In this document: positions 8,566-17,379 of the stretch, piece after piece
How positions within the stretch are numbered: the stretch's first letter is position 1
How the letters are laid out: each line of letters starts with the position of its first letter
From: Streptomyces sp. ACA25
GTDB lineage: Bacteria > Actinomycetota > Actinomycetes > Streptomycetales > Streptomycetaceae
NCBI RefSeq assembly: GCF_028200735.1
Contig: NZ_JAQKPV010000011.1
Location: 1 to 64,000 of the forward strand
Length of the DNA stretch: 64,000 nucleotides
Direction of reading: 5' to 3'
Notes under the pieces: model-generated
What the model was told of the DNA's origin: nothing
The model's input: only the letters and a program-made list of their open reading frames with translations
Databases searched by the model: none
Made by a program: the position numbers and the translations under genes

Positions 8566-8886
8566 GTGCAGCGGGTCTGCTTTCTTCTGAAGGTGCGCGA
8601 GGAACGGGTGGCGGAGTACCGTCGCCGGCACAGCGAGGTGTGGCCGGAGATGCTGCGGGCGCTCTCCGGCGCCGGCTGGCGGAACTACTCGCTGTTCCTG
8701 CGGGAGGACGGGCTCCTCGTCGGCTACCTCGAGACGGAGGACTTCGCCGCCGCACAGCGGGCCATGGCGGAGACGGACGTCAACGCCCGCTGGCAGGCGG
8801 AGATGGCGGAGTTCTTCGAGGAGCTGGACGGTACCCGCCCGGATCGTGCCATGCGGCCGCTCACCGAGGTGTTCCACCTCGCCTGA
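8566..8886 (+). CDS. rhaM: L-rhamnose mutarotase
   Basis: This 106-residue protein of the RhaM/YiiL family interconverts alpha and beta anomers of L-rhamnose so that the isomerase gets its preferred form. Typical features are 'YRRRHSEVWPEM' near the N terminus and 'WQAEMAEFFEEL' near residue 80. I start at GTG 8566 because GAGGAG lies 7 bases upstream and the length then equals the family norm of about 104; an ATG at 8542 would add eight residues with no family support and overlap operator 2. It is divergent from rhaI. Confidence 0.92.
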   Translation: MQRVCFLLKVREERVAEYRRRHSEVWPEMLRALSGAGWRNYSLFLREDGLLVGYLETEDFAAAQRAMAETDVNARWQAEMAEFFEELDGTRPDRAMRPLTEVFHLA

Positions 8887-8973
8887 CACCGCCGTGGGCC
8901 CTGCCGGTCCCGGAGGTGCATACCATGTGCCAGCGGTGGCAGGGCGCGGCGACGGACGGACGGGGCACGGCAG

Positions 8974-10104
8974 ATGGCGCAGACGGTGGGGATCAAAGAG
9001 GTGGCCCGGCAGGCCGGGGTGTCGGTGGGGACCGTCTCGAACGTGATCAACCGTCCGCACATGGTGGCCGAGGAGACCCGGCTGCGGGTGCAGACGGCGA
9101 TCGTGGCTCTGGGCTATGTCCGGAGTGAGTCCGCGCGGCAACTGCGTGCCGGGCAGAGCCGCATCATCGCGCTGCTGGTGCTGGACATGGCGAACCCCTT
9201 CTTCGTGGAGGTGGCCACCGGCGCCGAACGGGTGGCCCGGGCCGCCGACCTCGGCGTGATGCTCTGCAACAGCGCGCAGTCCGCCTCCGAGGAGGCGGCC
9301 TACCTCTCGCTCTTCGCGGAACAGCGGGTCCGCGGCGTGCTGGTGACACCTGCCGACATGAGCGGCCGGAACCTCACGGACTTCCGGCGGCACCACATCC
9401 CGTTCGTCTTCGTGGACCGGGTGCTGCCCAGTGCTGAGGGGTGCTCCGTTTCGGTGGACGACGTACTCGGCGGCACCCTGGCGGTGCGGCACCTGACGGA
9501 GCAGGGCCACACGGACGTCGCCTACGTCAGCGGCCCCTTGTCGCTCCAGCAGTGCCAGGACCGGCGGGACGGCGCGCTTGCCGCCCTCGCTGAGGCGGGT
9601 CTGCCGGCCGCCGCGTTGCGGGTGGTGGAGGCCGGTCGGCTCGATGTGGCGGCCGGGCGGGCGGCCGGGGCCCGGCTGCTGGAGATGGCTCCCCGCCCCT
9701 CCGCCGTCTTCTGCGCCAACGATCTGCTGGCCCTCGGGGTTCTGCAGGCACTGTTCGCGGCCGGTGTCCGGGTGCCCGAGGAGGTCGCGCTCGTCGGTTA
9801 CGACGACATCGAGTTCGCCGCCGCGGCGGCGGTGCCGCTGACCTCGGTACGACAGCCGGCCGCCCGTATGGGGCGCCAGGCCGCGGAGCTGCTGATGGAG
9901 GAGACCGGAGAGGCGGCGGACCGTCACCGGCACCAGCGGATCGTCCTGGAGCCGGAGCTTGTCGTCCGCGAGTCCAGCCTGCTGCCGCGGGCGCCCGCGG
10001 CAGCCGCCCGTCCCGGGGAGGCGTCGACAGCGGTGAACGCTCCGGAGCCGGTGGGCGGGGTGCGGCCGGCGGGCGGGTCCGGGTCCGGGAGGATGGAGGG
10101 ATGA
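8974..10104 (+). CDS. LacI-family transcriptional regulator, likely rhamnose repressor
   Basis: This 376-residue LacI/GalR protein has an N-terminal helix-turn-helix 'IKEVARQAGVSVGTVSNVIN' (about residues 6-26), a hinge 'ARQLRAGQSRII', and a periplasmic-binding-protein-like core ending in 'LTSVRQPAARMGRQAAELL'. The last 40 or so residues are a low-complexity Ala/Pro/Gly tail not usual in the family. It lies 87 bp after rhaM and next to two LacI-type operators, so control of the rhamnose genes is a strong inference; rhamnose or a phosphorylated intermediate would be the inducer. Confidence 0.9.
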   Translation: MAQTVGIKEVARQAGVSVGTVSNVINRPHMVAEETRLRVQTAIVALGYVRSESARQLRAGQSRIIALLVLDMANPFFVEVATGAERVARAADLGVMLCNSAQSASEEAAYLSLFAEQRVRGVLVTPADMSGRNLTDFRRHHIPFVFVDRVLPSAEGCSVSVDDVLGGTLAVRHLTEQGHTDVAYVSGPLSLQQCQDRRDGALAALAEAGLPAAALRVVEAGRLDVAAGRAAGARLLEMAPRPSAVFCANDLLALGVLQALFAAGVRVPEEVALVGYDDIEFAAAAAVPLTSVRQPAARMGRQAAELLMEETGEAADRHRHQRIVLEPELVVRESSLLPRAPAAAARPGEASTAVNAPEPVGGVRPAGGSGSGRMEG

Positions 10105-10523
10105 GCGAGGGATTCACCACACGACTGCTGCACCTCGAAACGGGCACGGAAGAGGTGGTGCGCGACCTCACCCGGGAGTGTGCCGCCTTCCTGCGGGAAG
10201 TGGCCCGGGGGCGGGACGGGCTGCTGAACGTTTTCACGCCCCATGCGACGACCGGTCTCGCGATCCTGGAAACCGGCGCGGGCAGCGACGAGGACCTGCT
10301 GGCCGCCCTGCGCGACCTGCTTCCGCCCGATGACCGCTGGCAGCACCGGCACGGCAGCCCGGGGCACGGGAGGGACCATGTCCTGCCCGCGCTCGTGCCT
10401 CCGCACGCCACCGTCCCGGTCGTCGGCGGAGAGATGGCTCTCGGAACGTGGCAGTCGGTGTGCGTGATCGACACCAACCGGGACAATCCGCGGCGCCAGG
10501 TCCGGCTGTCCTTTCTCGGCTGA
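10101..10523 (+). CDS. YjbQ/UPF0047 family protein
   Basis: This 140-residue protein of the YjbQ (secondary thiamine-phosphate synthase-like) family shows the signature 'VFTPHATTGLAILETG' near residue 45 and 'GEMALGTWQSVCVIDTNRD' near the C terminus. E. coli YjbQ has weak thiamine phosphate synthase activity, but the real role is unsettled. The ATG overlaps the stop of the LacI-type gene (ATGA), so it is translationally coupled to the regulator, although no functional link to rhamnose is evident. Confidence 0.85.
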   Translation: MSEGFTTRLLHLETGTEEVVRDLTRECAAFLREVARGRDGLLNVFTPHATTGLAILETGAGSDEDLLAALRDLLPPDDRWQHRHGSPGHGRDHVLPALVPPHATVPVVGGEMALGTWQSVCVIDTNRDNPRRQVRLSFLG

Positions 10524-10639
10524 CCGATGCGGCCCGTCCGTTCGGCGGCATGCCGGGACCCTCCGATTTGGTTGTATAGGCCAACGGGTGCTTTCCTCGG
10601 GTGGACGGCAGAGCGGAGCAGAGACCCAGGGAGCGAGCG

Positions 10640-12205
10640 GTGGCGCGGCGGACAACGGGAAGTGCGTCGGTCCTCAGGCGGACGTTCCACGCGCCCGACC
10701 CGGGACTGCTCCGGCTCCGTACCGCGCTGCGCGGGCTGCTCGGCACCGGCCTCGCGGTGACGGCCGCGCTGCTCGCCGGGCTGGAGCTGGTGCCCGCTCT
10801 CACGGGCGGCGTGGCCGCTCTGCTCGCGCTGTACACGGTGACCGACCCGACGGTGCGGCGTCAGGCGGTCACCACCGTCTGGCTGCCGGTGGCGGGCCTC
10901 CCGGTCCTCGCGCTGGCCACGGTGCTGCACGAGACCCCGGGGCTGCGCAACGCCGTCCTGCTGGCGATCGTCTTCCTGGGGGCCTACGCCCGCCGCTGGG
11001 GCACGCGCGGCAACGCGCTCGGCATTTTCGCCTTCATGATGTTCTTCCTCATGCAGTTCCTGCAGGCGGGGCCCGCAGAGCTGCCCGGAATCCTCCTGGC
11101 GGTGCTGCTGGCTCTCGGCTGCGCCTCGCTGGTCCGCTTCGGTGTGTGGTGCATCGAGCGGCGAAGCCCGCCCGCCGGACCCGTCGGGCCGGCCGGCGGG
11201 CCCGCCCGGGGACTGCGCCGGGCAACCACCCGCCAGGCCGTGCAGGTGACGGCCGCTTGCGGGCTCGCGCTGGCAGTGGGGGAGCAGGTGTCACCGGAGC
11301 GCTGGTACTGGGCGGTCGGGACGGCCTGGTGGATCTTCGTCAACACCGCCTCGCGAGGGGAGACGCTGGTGCGCGGCTTCCGCCGGGTCGTCGGGACCGT
11401 CACCGGCCTCGCGGCCGGGGTCTTCGTCGCCCTGCCCCTGGACGGCGCCCCGGTGCCCACCGCCGCGCTTCTCGCGGTCTGCGTCTTCGGCATTTTCCAC
11501 ACCGCGCCGGTTTCCTACTCCTGGATGATGTTCTTCGTCACCGTCATGGTCGGCCTGCTCTACGGGCTGCTCGGCGTTCTCCACCCAGGACTGCTGGGGC
11601 TGCGCCTGCAGGAGACGGCCGTCGGCGCCCTCGCCGCCGCCCTCGCCGTGGCGGCCGTGCTGCCCGTCACCACCCACGCGGCCACGGTGGCCTGGATTCA
11701 CCGGACGCTGGAATGCGTGCGGGCCTGCACCGCCGAGGCCGGCCGGCGGATTGCCGGCGACCCGGCCGCAGACCCCCGGGCCCGGGTCGCTGAGCTGGGC
11801 CCGCTTCTCGACCGGGTGCGCCTCTCCCTGGCCCCGCTGCTCCACCCGCTCAACCCGCTGCGTGCCCGCCGGGTCAGGGCCCGGCAGATCATGACCCTCC
11901 TCGACGACTGCGCGGACCGGGTACGTGCCCTGGCTGTGCTGGCAGCGGACCCCGACACCTCGCGGGACGTCCGGCTCACCGCGGCCTGCCGCCGGGTGGA
12001 AGCCGCCGTGGAGGCCCTGCTCGATCCGTCCGCTCCCCCGCGCGGCACAGTGGTGACCGTGCCGTCGGTTCACCTGCCCGCCGACCCGGACCATTCGTGG
12101 GACACGGACCGCACCCTGGCCCAGTTGAGGGCGCTGGAGAGGTCTCTCGGCCGCCTGGCGCCGCCGCTGCACAGCCCGCCGAGGGCGCCCCTCGCGCGGG
12201 TCTGA
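10640..12205 (+). CDS. FUSC-family integral membrane protein
   Basis: This 521-residue protein has the FUSC/aromatic-acid exporter layout: two blocks of hydrophobic helices (about residues 35-150 and 190-330), each followed by a charged cytoplasmic region. The second half has runs such as 'WYWAVGTAWWIFVNTASRGE' and 'FHTAPVSYSWMMFFVTVMVG'. The family is linked to efflux of aromatic acids or to membrane stress, but the substrate here is unknown. I start at GTG 10640 with GGGAG six bases upstream; a GTG at 10601 has no ribosome site. Confidence 0.82.
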   Translation: MARRTTGSASVLRRTFHAPDPGLLRLRTALRGLLGTGLAVTAALLAGLELVPALTGGVAALLALYTVTDPTVRRQAVTTVWLPVAGLPVLALATVLHETPGLRNAVLLAIVFLGAYARRWGTRGNALGIFAFMMFFLMQFLQAGPAELPGILLAVLLALGCASLVRFGVWCIERRSPPAGPVGPAGGPARGLRRATTRQAVQVTAACGLALAVGEQVSPERWYWAVGTAWWIFVNTASRGETLVRGFRRVVGTVTGLAAGVFVALPLDGAPVPTAALLAVCVFGIFHTAPVSYSWMMFFVTVMVGLLYGLLGVLHPGLLGLRLQETAVGALAAALAVAAVLPVTTHAATVAWIHRTLECVRACTAEAGRRIAGDPAADPRARVAELGPLLDRVRLSLAPLLHPLNPLRARRVRARQIMTLLDDCADRVRALAVLAADPDTSRDVRLTAACRRVEAAVEALLDPSAPPRGTVVTVPSVHLPADPDHSWDTDRTLAQLRALERSLGRLAPPLHSPPRAPLARV

Positions 12206-12251
12206 CCTTCGCCCGGCAGACAGGTCCGGGGTCCTCCAGGACTTCCGGTCT

Positions 12252-12267
12252 TCTGGTCCAGACCACA
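12252..12267. promoter_or_regulatory. DasR-like (dre) site upstream of the lactonase gene
   Basis: TCTGGTCCAGACCACA holds the perfect inverted repeat TGGTC-CA-GACCA (12254-12265). It matches the Streptomyces DasR consensus (CTGGTCTAGACCAG core) in all but about three of 16 positions. It ends 55 bp before the GTG at 12323. Confidence 0.5.
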
Positions 12268-12322
12268 TGGGTCAGCTGTTACCGTTCGGGCGGAGAACCA
12301 CGCGGACCCAGGAGGCGGACCG

Positions 12323-13375
12323 GTGCACGGCAACGAACAGCGGACGGGGCGGGCGTATCTGGGATCGTTCACCTCCCGGGGTGGGCGCGGGATCACCACG
12401 GCCGCGGTCGATCCCGGCACGGGTGCGCTGCGCGTCCTGCACCACACCGACGCCCTGCCGGACCCGACCTTCCTCGGCATGGACACCGGTGGAGCGGTGC
12501 TGCACGCCGTGAGCGAGACGGCGGACGGCCGGGCAGCGGCGTTCTCCCTGGCTGGTCCCGACGGGCCCGTTCTCCTGCGCCCGGCCGTCCCTGTGGAGGG
12601 CGCCGGTCCCACCCACCTGGCTGTGACCGGGCACCGGCTCTACACCGCCCAGTACACCTCCGGCAGCATCAGCGCTTTGGCGCTGGGGCCGGACCGGGCG
12701 CCGGTCGGGTCTCCCGTGGTGCACGCGCACCGGGGCAGCGGCCCGGTGGCCGGCCGGCAGGACGGGCCGCACGCGCACGCCGTTGTGCCGTCCCCGGACG
12801 GTGCCTGGCTGCTCGCCACGGACCTGGGCACCGACTCGGTGCGGGTCTACGCACTGGACGCGGCGGACGGCACTCCCCGTCCGCACGCGGAGGTACGGCT
12901 CCGGCCCGGCAGCGGTCCCCGGCACCTGGCCTTCCACCCCGGCGGGCGAGCCGTCCACGTCCTCAACGAGCTGGAGCCCACTCTCACCCGCTGCCGGTGG
13001 GAGCCCGCGGACGGAACGCTGACGCCTCTCGAGGACACCCCGGTCCTGCCGCCGGACACGAGTGGCGACCACTATCCTTCCGGCCTTGTCGTCACCGCGA
13101 ACGGCCGCCGGGCCTACGCCGCGATCCGGGGACACGACAGCATCGCCGTCCTGTCGCTGGACCCGGCCGACGGCAGAGCCGGACTGCGAACGCATGTGCC
13201 CTGCGGCGGTGTCTGGCCGCGGGCCCTCGCACTCGGTGCTGCGGAACGGCATCTCTACGTGGCGAACGAGAGGTCCGGGGACGTCACCTGGTTCGACCTC
13301 TCCGCACCCGGCGGTGTTCCGCGGCCCGCCGGGACCTTGCGGGCACCGGCGGTCAGCTGCGTGGTGCTGCGCTGA
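12323..13375 (+). CDS. Lactonase family protein (6-phosphogluconolactonase-like seven-bladed propeller)
   Basis: This 350-residue beta-propeller resembles YbhE/Pgl-type 6-phosphogluconolactonases. Repeated blade motifs are visible ('GPTHLAVTGHRLYTAQY', 'HAHAVVPSPDGAWLLATDLG', 'GPRHLAFHPGGRAVHVLNE', 'YPSGLVVTANGRRAYA'). It may hydrolyse 6-phosphogluconolactone or another sugar lactone in the cytoplasm. GTG 12323 has AGGAGG seven bases upstream. A DasR-like palindrome about 60 bp upstream suggests control by amino-sugar availability. It converges with the CbiX-like gene, whose stop is 18 bp away. Confidence 0.85.
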   Translation: MHGNEQRTGRAYLGSFTSRGGRGITTAAVDPGTGALRVLHHTDALPDPTFLGMDTGGAVLHAVSETADGRAAAFSLAGPDGPVLLRPAVPVEGAGPTHLAVTGHRLYTAQYTSGSISALALGPDRAPVGSPVVHAHRGSGPVAGRQDGPHAHAVVPSPDGAWLLATDLGTDSVRVYALDAADGTPRPHAEVRLRPGSGPRHLAFHPGGRAVHVLNELEPTLTRCRWEPADGTLTPLEDTPVLPPDTSGDHYPSGLVVTANGRRAYAAIRGHDSIAVLSLDPADGRAGLRTHVPCGGVWPRALALGAAERHLYVANERSGDVTWFDLSAPGGVPRPAGTLRAPAVSCVVLR

Positions 13376-13393
13376 CCGGCGGGCCCGCCTCCT

Positions 13394-14287
13394 TCAGTGC
13401 GCGGGAGCCCCGGCGGAACGCTCCGGGGTGATGCCGAGTTTCGCGGCATAGGCGGAGAGCACCAGCTTGCCGACCGCGGGATACGCCCCCAGGGGCTCGG
13501 CCGCGGCGCAGCCCGCTTCCGCGGCGGCGGCCGCGAGCAGGCCCTCCGGCACCTCGGGGCCGATCAGGCAGGGAGCCAGCGCGAGCTGGTGCGAGCCGGA
13601 ATCCAGCAGCTGCCGGGCGGCGGCAGCCACCGAGCCCTCCTCGTCAAGGGCCGCGGCCAGGACCGGGACCGCGAGCCGGGCGGAGAGCAGCATGCCGGTG
13701 ATACCGGCAGCCTGTACCGCCTCCTCACCGCCCATCGCGGTGAGAATGATGCCGTCCGCGGCGGTTGCGACCGTGAACAGCCGGGCACGGTCCGCCCGGG
13801 CCAGGCCGGCCTCGGAGAGCCGCACGTGCACGGCTTCCGCGAGCAGCGGGTGCGGCCCCAGCACATCCGTCAACTCGGCGCCGGATCCGCTGTTGAGGAC
13901 CGCCTGGCGGATCACTCGCAGCTGCGCGCTGTCCGGCCCGGCCAGCAGCGGGACCACCACGGCGGCGGGCTCGTCATCGGGCTCGTCCGCAGCACCGCGC
14001 TCGGCGGCCACCTGCGTCAGAACCTCCTGAAGACCCGGGAATTCCTCGTCCCCGCCCTCGGCGAACCCGGTGCGGGCGTTCAGCCCGGGCAGCTCGGAGC
14101 GGGCGATGCTGACCACTTCGTCAGCGAGACTGCGGCTCGCCGACGAGGGCGTGCCGGGGACGGCCAGCACCAGGGTGGGCGCACCGTCCGGCGCGCTGAC
14201 GGGCTCCGGTTTCCGGTGGCGTCCGCTCTGGCGGACTCGCGGCATTCGTACTGGCAGGCCGGATCCTGGCCCTGTCGAGGAGCTCAT
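13394..14287 (-). CDS. CbiX/sirohydrochlorin chelatase-like protein lacking the usual metal-site histidines
   Basis: The 297-residue protein has the fold pattern of CbiX/SirB chelatases: two repeated halves, 'VVVPLLAGPD' and 'DVLGPHPLLAEAVHVRLSEAG' in the first half, and a second half after residue 165. However, the normal 'HGSR' loop is 'VPGTPSSAS', and the usual 'GYHVRVD' segment is replaced by 'GPDSAQLRVIRQAV'. The chelating histidines are therefore absent, and metal insertion is doubtful. No ribosome site is seen; TAACAT lies 8 bases before the ATG, suggesting a leaderless message. The next gene on the same strand is a sugar kinase, 130 bp upstream. Confidence 0.7.
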   Translation of the reverse strand: MSSSTGPGSGLPVRMPRVRQSGRHRKPEPVSAPDGAPTLVLAVPGTPSSASRSLADEVVSIARSELPGLNARTGFAEGGDEEFPGLQEVLTQVAAERGAADEPDDEPAAVVVPLLAGPDSAQLRVIRQAVLNSGSGAELTDVLGPHPLLAEAVHVRLSEAGLARADRARLFTVATAADGIILTAMGGEEAVQAAGITGMLLSARLAVPVLAAALDEEGSVAAAARQLLDSGSHQLALAPCLIGPEVPEGLLAAAAAEAGCAAAEPLGAYPAVGKLVLSAYAAKLGITPERSAGAPAH

Positions 14288-14295
14288 GTCGCCGC

Positions 14296-14301
14296 ATGTT
14301 A
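14296..14301 (-). promoter_or_regulatory. -10 box for a probably leaderless message (CbiX-like gene)
   Basis: TAACAT on the minus strand ends 8 bases before the ATG at 14287, and no purine-rich ribosome site is present between them. Confidence 0.4.
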
Positions 14302-14417
14302 ATGCCTTGGTGACGTCCGCTGCTCAGCCGGGGTCGGGCAGTCCGCTTCTGTCCAGCTTTGTCGGCGTGTTGCCGAACCGGGCCACCGATGGCCACCTCA
14401 GGGCCTCCCGGCCCGCG

Positions 14418-15440
14418 TCACCTCGTGCTCGGTCCTGCGTCCCGGTCCGGTCGGCCGAGGGCCAGCAAGGTGGGATCGGACGGCAGCCGCAGGGTGCCGG
14501 TGGCCAGCCGGGCGGCGATGAACAGGGCACCGTCGAGCGGATCTCCTGCCGCGGGCACCACGTCCGTCTGCGGCAGCCGGGCCGCCAGCTCCGCGCTCAG
14601 CGGAGTGAGCAGCACCTCCCCGAGCTGCAGCAAGCCGCCGGTGAGCGCCAGCGCGGCACCGGGCACCGCGGGGTGGACGGCTGCCGCTGTCCGGGCCGTC
14701 TCCCGGGCGGCCTCGCGCAGAATCCCGGTGGCCACGGGGTCCTCCGCCCCGGTCGCGCACCGCGCGACCTCGGGGGCGAAGGAGGCCAGCACAGCGGGCC
14801 GGTCGGTGCGCGGGTAGAGCTGTGCCGGCAGTCCACCGACCGGGCCGAACAGTGCCTCCGCCCGCTCCAGCAGCGGACGTGATCCACCGTCCCGGCCGTC
14901 ATGGGCGCGGAGCGCGGCTTCCAGCCCGGCCCGGCCGATCCAGGCGCCGCTGCCGCAGTCGCCCAGCAGATGGCCCCAGCCGTCGGCCCGGCGCCAGTGG
15001 TTCAGGTCCGTTCCGAGGGCGATCAGGCCGGTACCCATGGCCACCACGACTCCCGGCCGCTCGCCGAGGGCCCCGGCATAGCCGGTCACGGCGTCCGCGG
15101 CGAGCACCAGACGCCGTACCCCCAGCTCCGAGGCGAGCGCGGCGGGCAGCTCGGCACGCAGCCGGCCCCCGAGCGTGTCCATCCCGGCCGCTCCCACGCA
15201 GACAGTGGTGATCTGCTGCGGTCCGCCACCGCGGCGCAGCAGTGCCCGGACGGCGGGGAGCAACTGCTCCAGCAGGTGCGCGGCGTCGAGGCCGGCCGGC
15301 CCGGTGCGCACGGGGGCTCCGGAGGCAGCCTCCAGCCTCCGGCCCGGCCGGGTGGCGTCCTCCGGCCGGGCGAGCGCGACACGGAGGCCGGAGCCCCCGG
15401 AGTCGACCCCGAGCACCCATCCGGAGCCGGCCGTGGTCAT
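14418..15440 (-). CDS. BadF/BadG-family kinase, N-acetylglucosamine kinase-like
   Basis: This 340-residue ASKHA-fold kinase has the phosphate-1 loop 'VLGVDSGGSGLRVALA' near residue 10 and phosphate-2-like 'GVVVAMGTGLIALGTD' near residue 120, then 'GWGHLLGDCGSGAWIG', the pattern of eukaryote-like N-acetylglucosamine kinases. It probably phosphorylates an amino sugar from cell-wall or chitin recycling. The ATG at 15440 overlaps the stop of ung by 4 bp, so the two are coupled. The exact sugar is not decided by the sequence. Confidence 0.82.
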   Translation of the reverse strand: MTTAGSGWVLGVDSGGSGLRVALARPEDATRPGRRLEAASGAPVRTGPAGLDAAHLLEQLLPAVRALLRRGGGPQQITTVCVGAAGMDTLGGRLRAELPAALASELGVRRLVLAADAVTGYAGALGERPGVVVAMGTGLIALGTDLNHWRRADGWGHLLGDCGSGAWIGRAGLEAALRAHDGRDGGSRPLLERAEALFGPVGGLPAQLYPRTDRPAVLASFAPEVARCATGAEDPVATGILREAARETARTAAAVHPAVPGAALALTGGLLQLGEVLLTPLSAELAARLPQTDVVPAAGDPLDGALFIAARLATGTLRLPSDPTLLALGRPDRDAGPSTR

Positions 15441-16114
15441 GGCAGTTTCCAGTCCACAGGGGCGGCCCCCTGCTCCTGCAGGAGCGCGTTGACCCGGCTG
15501 AAGGGCCGGGACCCGAAGAACCCGCGGTCGGCGGACATCGGGGAGGGGTGCGCCGACTCCACGCTCGGGACCGGACCCAGCAGAGGCCGAAGGTTGCGGG
15601 CATCGCGGCCCCACAACACCGCTACCAGCGGCTTGCCCCGGGAGACCAGCGCCCGGATGGCCTGCTCCGTCACCTCCTCCCAGCCCTTGCCGCGGTGGGC
15701 CGCGGGCCTTCCCGGCGCCGTGGTCAGTGCCCTGTTGAGGAGCAGTACTCCCTGACCGGCCCACGGGGTGAGGTCCCCGGTGGAGGGCCGCGGCAGCCCC
15801 AGGTCGCCGTGCAGTTCCCGGAAGATGTTCTCCAGGCTGCCGGGCAACGGCCGGACCTCCGGCGCCACCGCGAAACTCAGGCCGATGGCGTGGCCGGGCG
15901 TGGGATAGGGGTCCTGGCCCACGACGAGGACCCGGACCTCCTCGAACGGCTGCTGAAAGGCCCGCAGAACGTTGCGGCCGGCCGGTAGGTAGGTGCGCCC
16001 CGCGGTGATCTCCGCGCGGAGGAAGTCCCCCATCGCGGCGATACGGCCGGCCACCGGCTCCAGCGCCTTCGCCCAGCCCGGTTCGACGATCTCATGCAAT
16101 GGTCGTGCTGCCAC
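15437..16114 (-). CDS. ung: Uracil-DNA glycosylase (family 1)
   Basis: This 225-residue family 1 UDG removes uracil from DNA as the first step of base excision repair. The catalytic water-activating loop is 'VVGQDPYPTPGHAIG' (GQDPY at 66-70), the uracil-binding stretch is 'GVLLLNRALTT', and the Leu/His loop is 'HPSPMSADRGFFGSRPFS' with His189. The start is GTG 16114. TAGGGT lies 8 bases before it with no ribosome site, so the message is probably leaderless. It precedes the sugar kinase with a 4-bp overlap. Confidence 0.95.
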   Translation of the reverse strand: MAARPLHEIVEPGWAKALEPVAGRIAAMGDFLRAEITAGRTYLPAGRNVLRAFQQPFEEVRVLVVGQDPYPTPGHAIGLSFAVAPEVRPLPGSLENIFRELHGDLGLPRPSTGDLTPWAGQGVLLLNRALTTAPGRPAAHRGKGWEEVTEQAIRALVSRGKPLVAVLWGRDARNLRPLLGPVPSVESAHPSPMSADRGFFGSRPFSRVNALLQEQGAAPVDWKLP

Positions 16115-16122
16115 GATCGGTC

Positions 16123-16128
16123 ACCCTA
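16123..16128 (-). promoter_or_regulatory. -10 box for a probably leaderless ung message
   Basis: TAGGGT on the minus strand lies 8 bases upstream of the GTG at 16114, and no Shine-Dalgarno sequence is present. Confidence 0.45.
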
Positions 16129-16175
16129 CTGGCCCAGGCTCCCGTCTGCTCCGATTCCCGGCAACTGACGTCTCC

Positions 16176-17276
16176 TCAGATGACCGCGGCCCGTACGGAC
16201 AACACATCCGGGAGGTGCCGGGCGAGCTGCTGCCAGCTGTCGCCGTCGTCCGCACTGCCGTAGAGCTCGCCGTTGCGGTTACCGAAGTACACCCCGGCCG
16301 GATCCGCGTCGTCGGTGCAGAGCGCGTCCCGCAGCACCGGGCCGTGGTGCGGGGCGTCGGGAAGGCCGGGGCCCGACGACTGCCAGCTCTTTCCGGCGTC
16401 CTCCGTCCGGTGCACCCGGCAGCGCCGCCCGGCCGGAACCCGGTCGGAGTCGCCGTTGAGGGGGAAGACGTAGGCGACGCCGGCCCGCCGCGGATGCACG
16501 GCCACGGGGAACCCGAAGTCGGACGGCAGCCCTTCCCCGATGGAGGTCCAGGCGCCGCCACCGTCGTCGCTGCGGTAGACGCCCCAGTGGTTCTGCAGGT
16601 AGAGCCGGTCCGGGTGCACCGCGTCCCTGGCCACCTTGTGCACGCACTGTCCGGACTCCGGATGCGGATCCGGCAGGAAGGTTGCCTGCACCCCGCTGTT
16701 CGACGGGTGCCAGGTCGCGCCGCCGTCCGGCGAGCGGTACACGCCTCCGGTGGAGACGGCGACGGTCAGGGACCGGTCGTCCCGCGGGTCGGTGAGCACG
16801 GTGTGCAGCCCGAGCCCGCCGCCGCCCGGCTGCCAGCTGCGCCGCGTGGGGTGGTCCCACAGGGAGCGGACCAGGGCGAAGGAGGTGCCGCCGTCCTCGG
16901 AGCGGAACAGCGCCCCCGGCTCCGTGCCCGCGTAGACCACGTCCGGCTGCCCGGGGCCGGCGGGCTGGAGCTGCCACACGCGTTCCAGGGAGGCCCCGGT
17001 GTCCTCCGGGAATCTGACCGCGGGCCTGGCCGGCTCCTGCCAGCTTGCTCCCAGGTCGTCGGAGCGGAAGACCGACGGCCCCCAGTGGGCGCTGTCGGCA
17101 CCCACCAGCAGCCGGGGACCTGCGGCCGGCCGCAGGTCGATCGCGAGCGCGTACACGGCCTGGTCCGTGAAGTACGGCCCTTCGAGCTCCCACCCCGGAC
17201 CGGCCCGCCGGCCGACCGGGCGGCGGGAGAGGAACAGGCCCTTCCTGGTACCCACCGCGAGCAGGACATCGGCCAT
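16176..17276 (-). CDS. BNR/Asp-box repeat propeller protein (sialidase-like fold)
   Basis: This 366-residue beta-propeller has at least six Asp-box motifs of the S/T-x-D-x-G-x-x-W type: 'SDDLGASW', 'SEDGGTSF', 'SPDGGATW', 'SDDGGGAW', 'TEDAGKSW' and 'SADDGDSW'. No sialidase catalytic arginine triad or Tyr/Glu pair can be assigned, and there is no signal peptide, so this is probably a cytoplasmic propeller of unknown role rather than an exo-sialidase. I start at the ATG at 17276 with GGAGGT seven bases upstream; the longer frame has no support. It stands alone between ung and the ferredoxin reductase. Confidence 0.8.
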   Translation of the reverse strand: MADVLLAVGTRKGLFLSRRPVGRRAGPGWELEGPYFTDQAVYALAIDLRPAAGPRLLVGADSAHWGPSVFRSDDLGASWQEPARPAVRFPEDTGASLERVWQLQPAGPGQPDVVYAGTEPGALFRSEDGGTSFALVRSLWDHPTRRSWQPGGGGLGLHTVLTDPRDDRSLTVAVSTGGVYRSPDGGATWHPSNSGVQATFLPDPHPESGQCVHKVARDAVHPDRLYLQNHWGVYRSDDGGGAWTSIGEGLPSDFGFPVAVHPRRAGVAYVFPLNGDSDRVPAGRRCRVHRTEDAGKSWQSSGPGLPDAPHHGPVLRDALCTDDADPAGVYFGNRNGELYGSADDGDSWQQLARHLPDVLSVRAAVI

Positions 17277-17379
17277 CCCGGCCACCTCCGCATGCTTGAC
17301 TGACGACAGCTCTCCATTCCGAAATGTCAGTCTGCACGCCGGCACTGACACCGGCCCGGTGGCGAGCCGGTGAGCTGGG

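Noticed and set aside
16176..17276. Exo-alpha-sialidase
   Set aside because: Asp boxes alone define the fold. No catalytic Arg triad, Tyr/Glu pair or signal peptide is evident.
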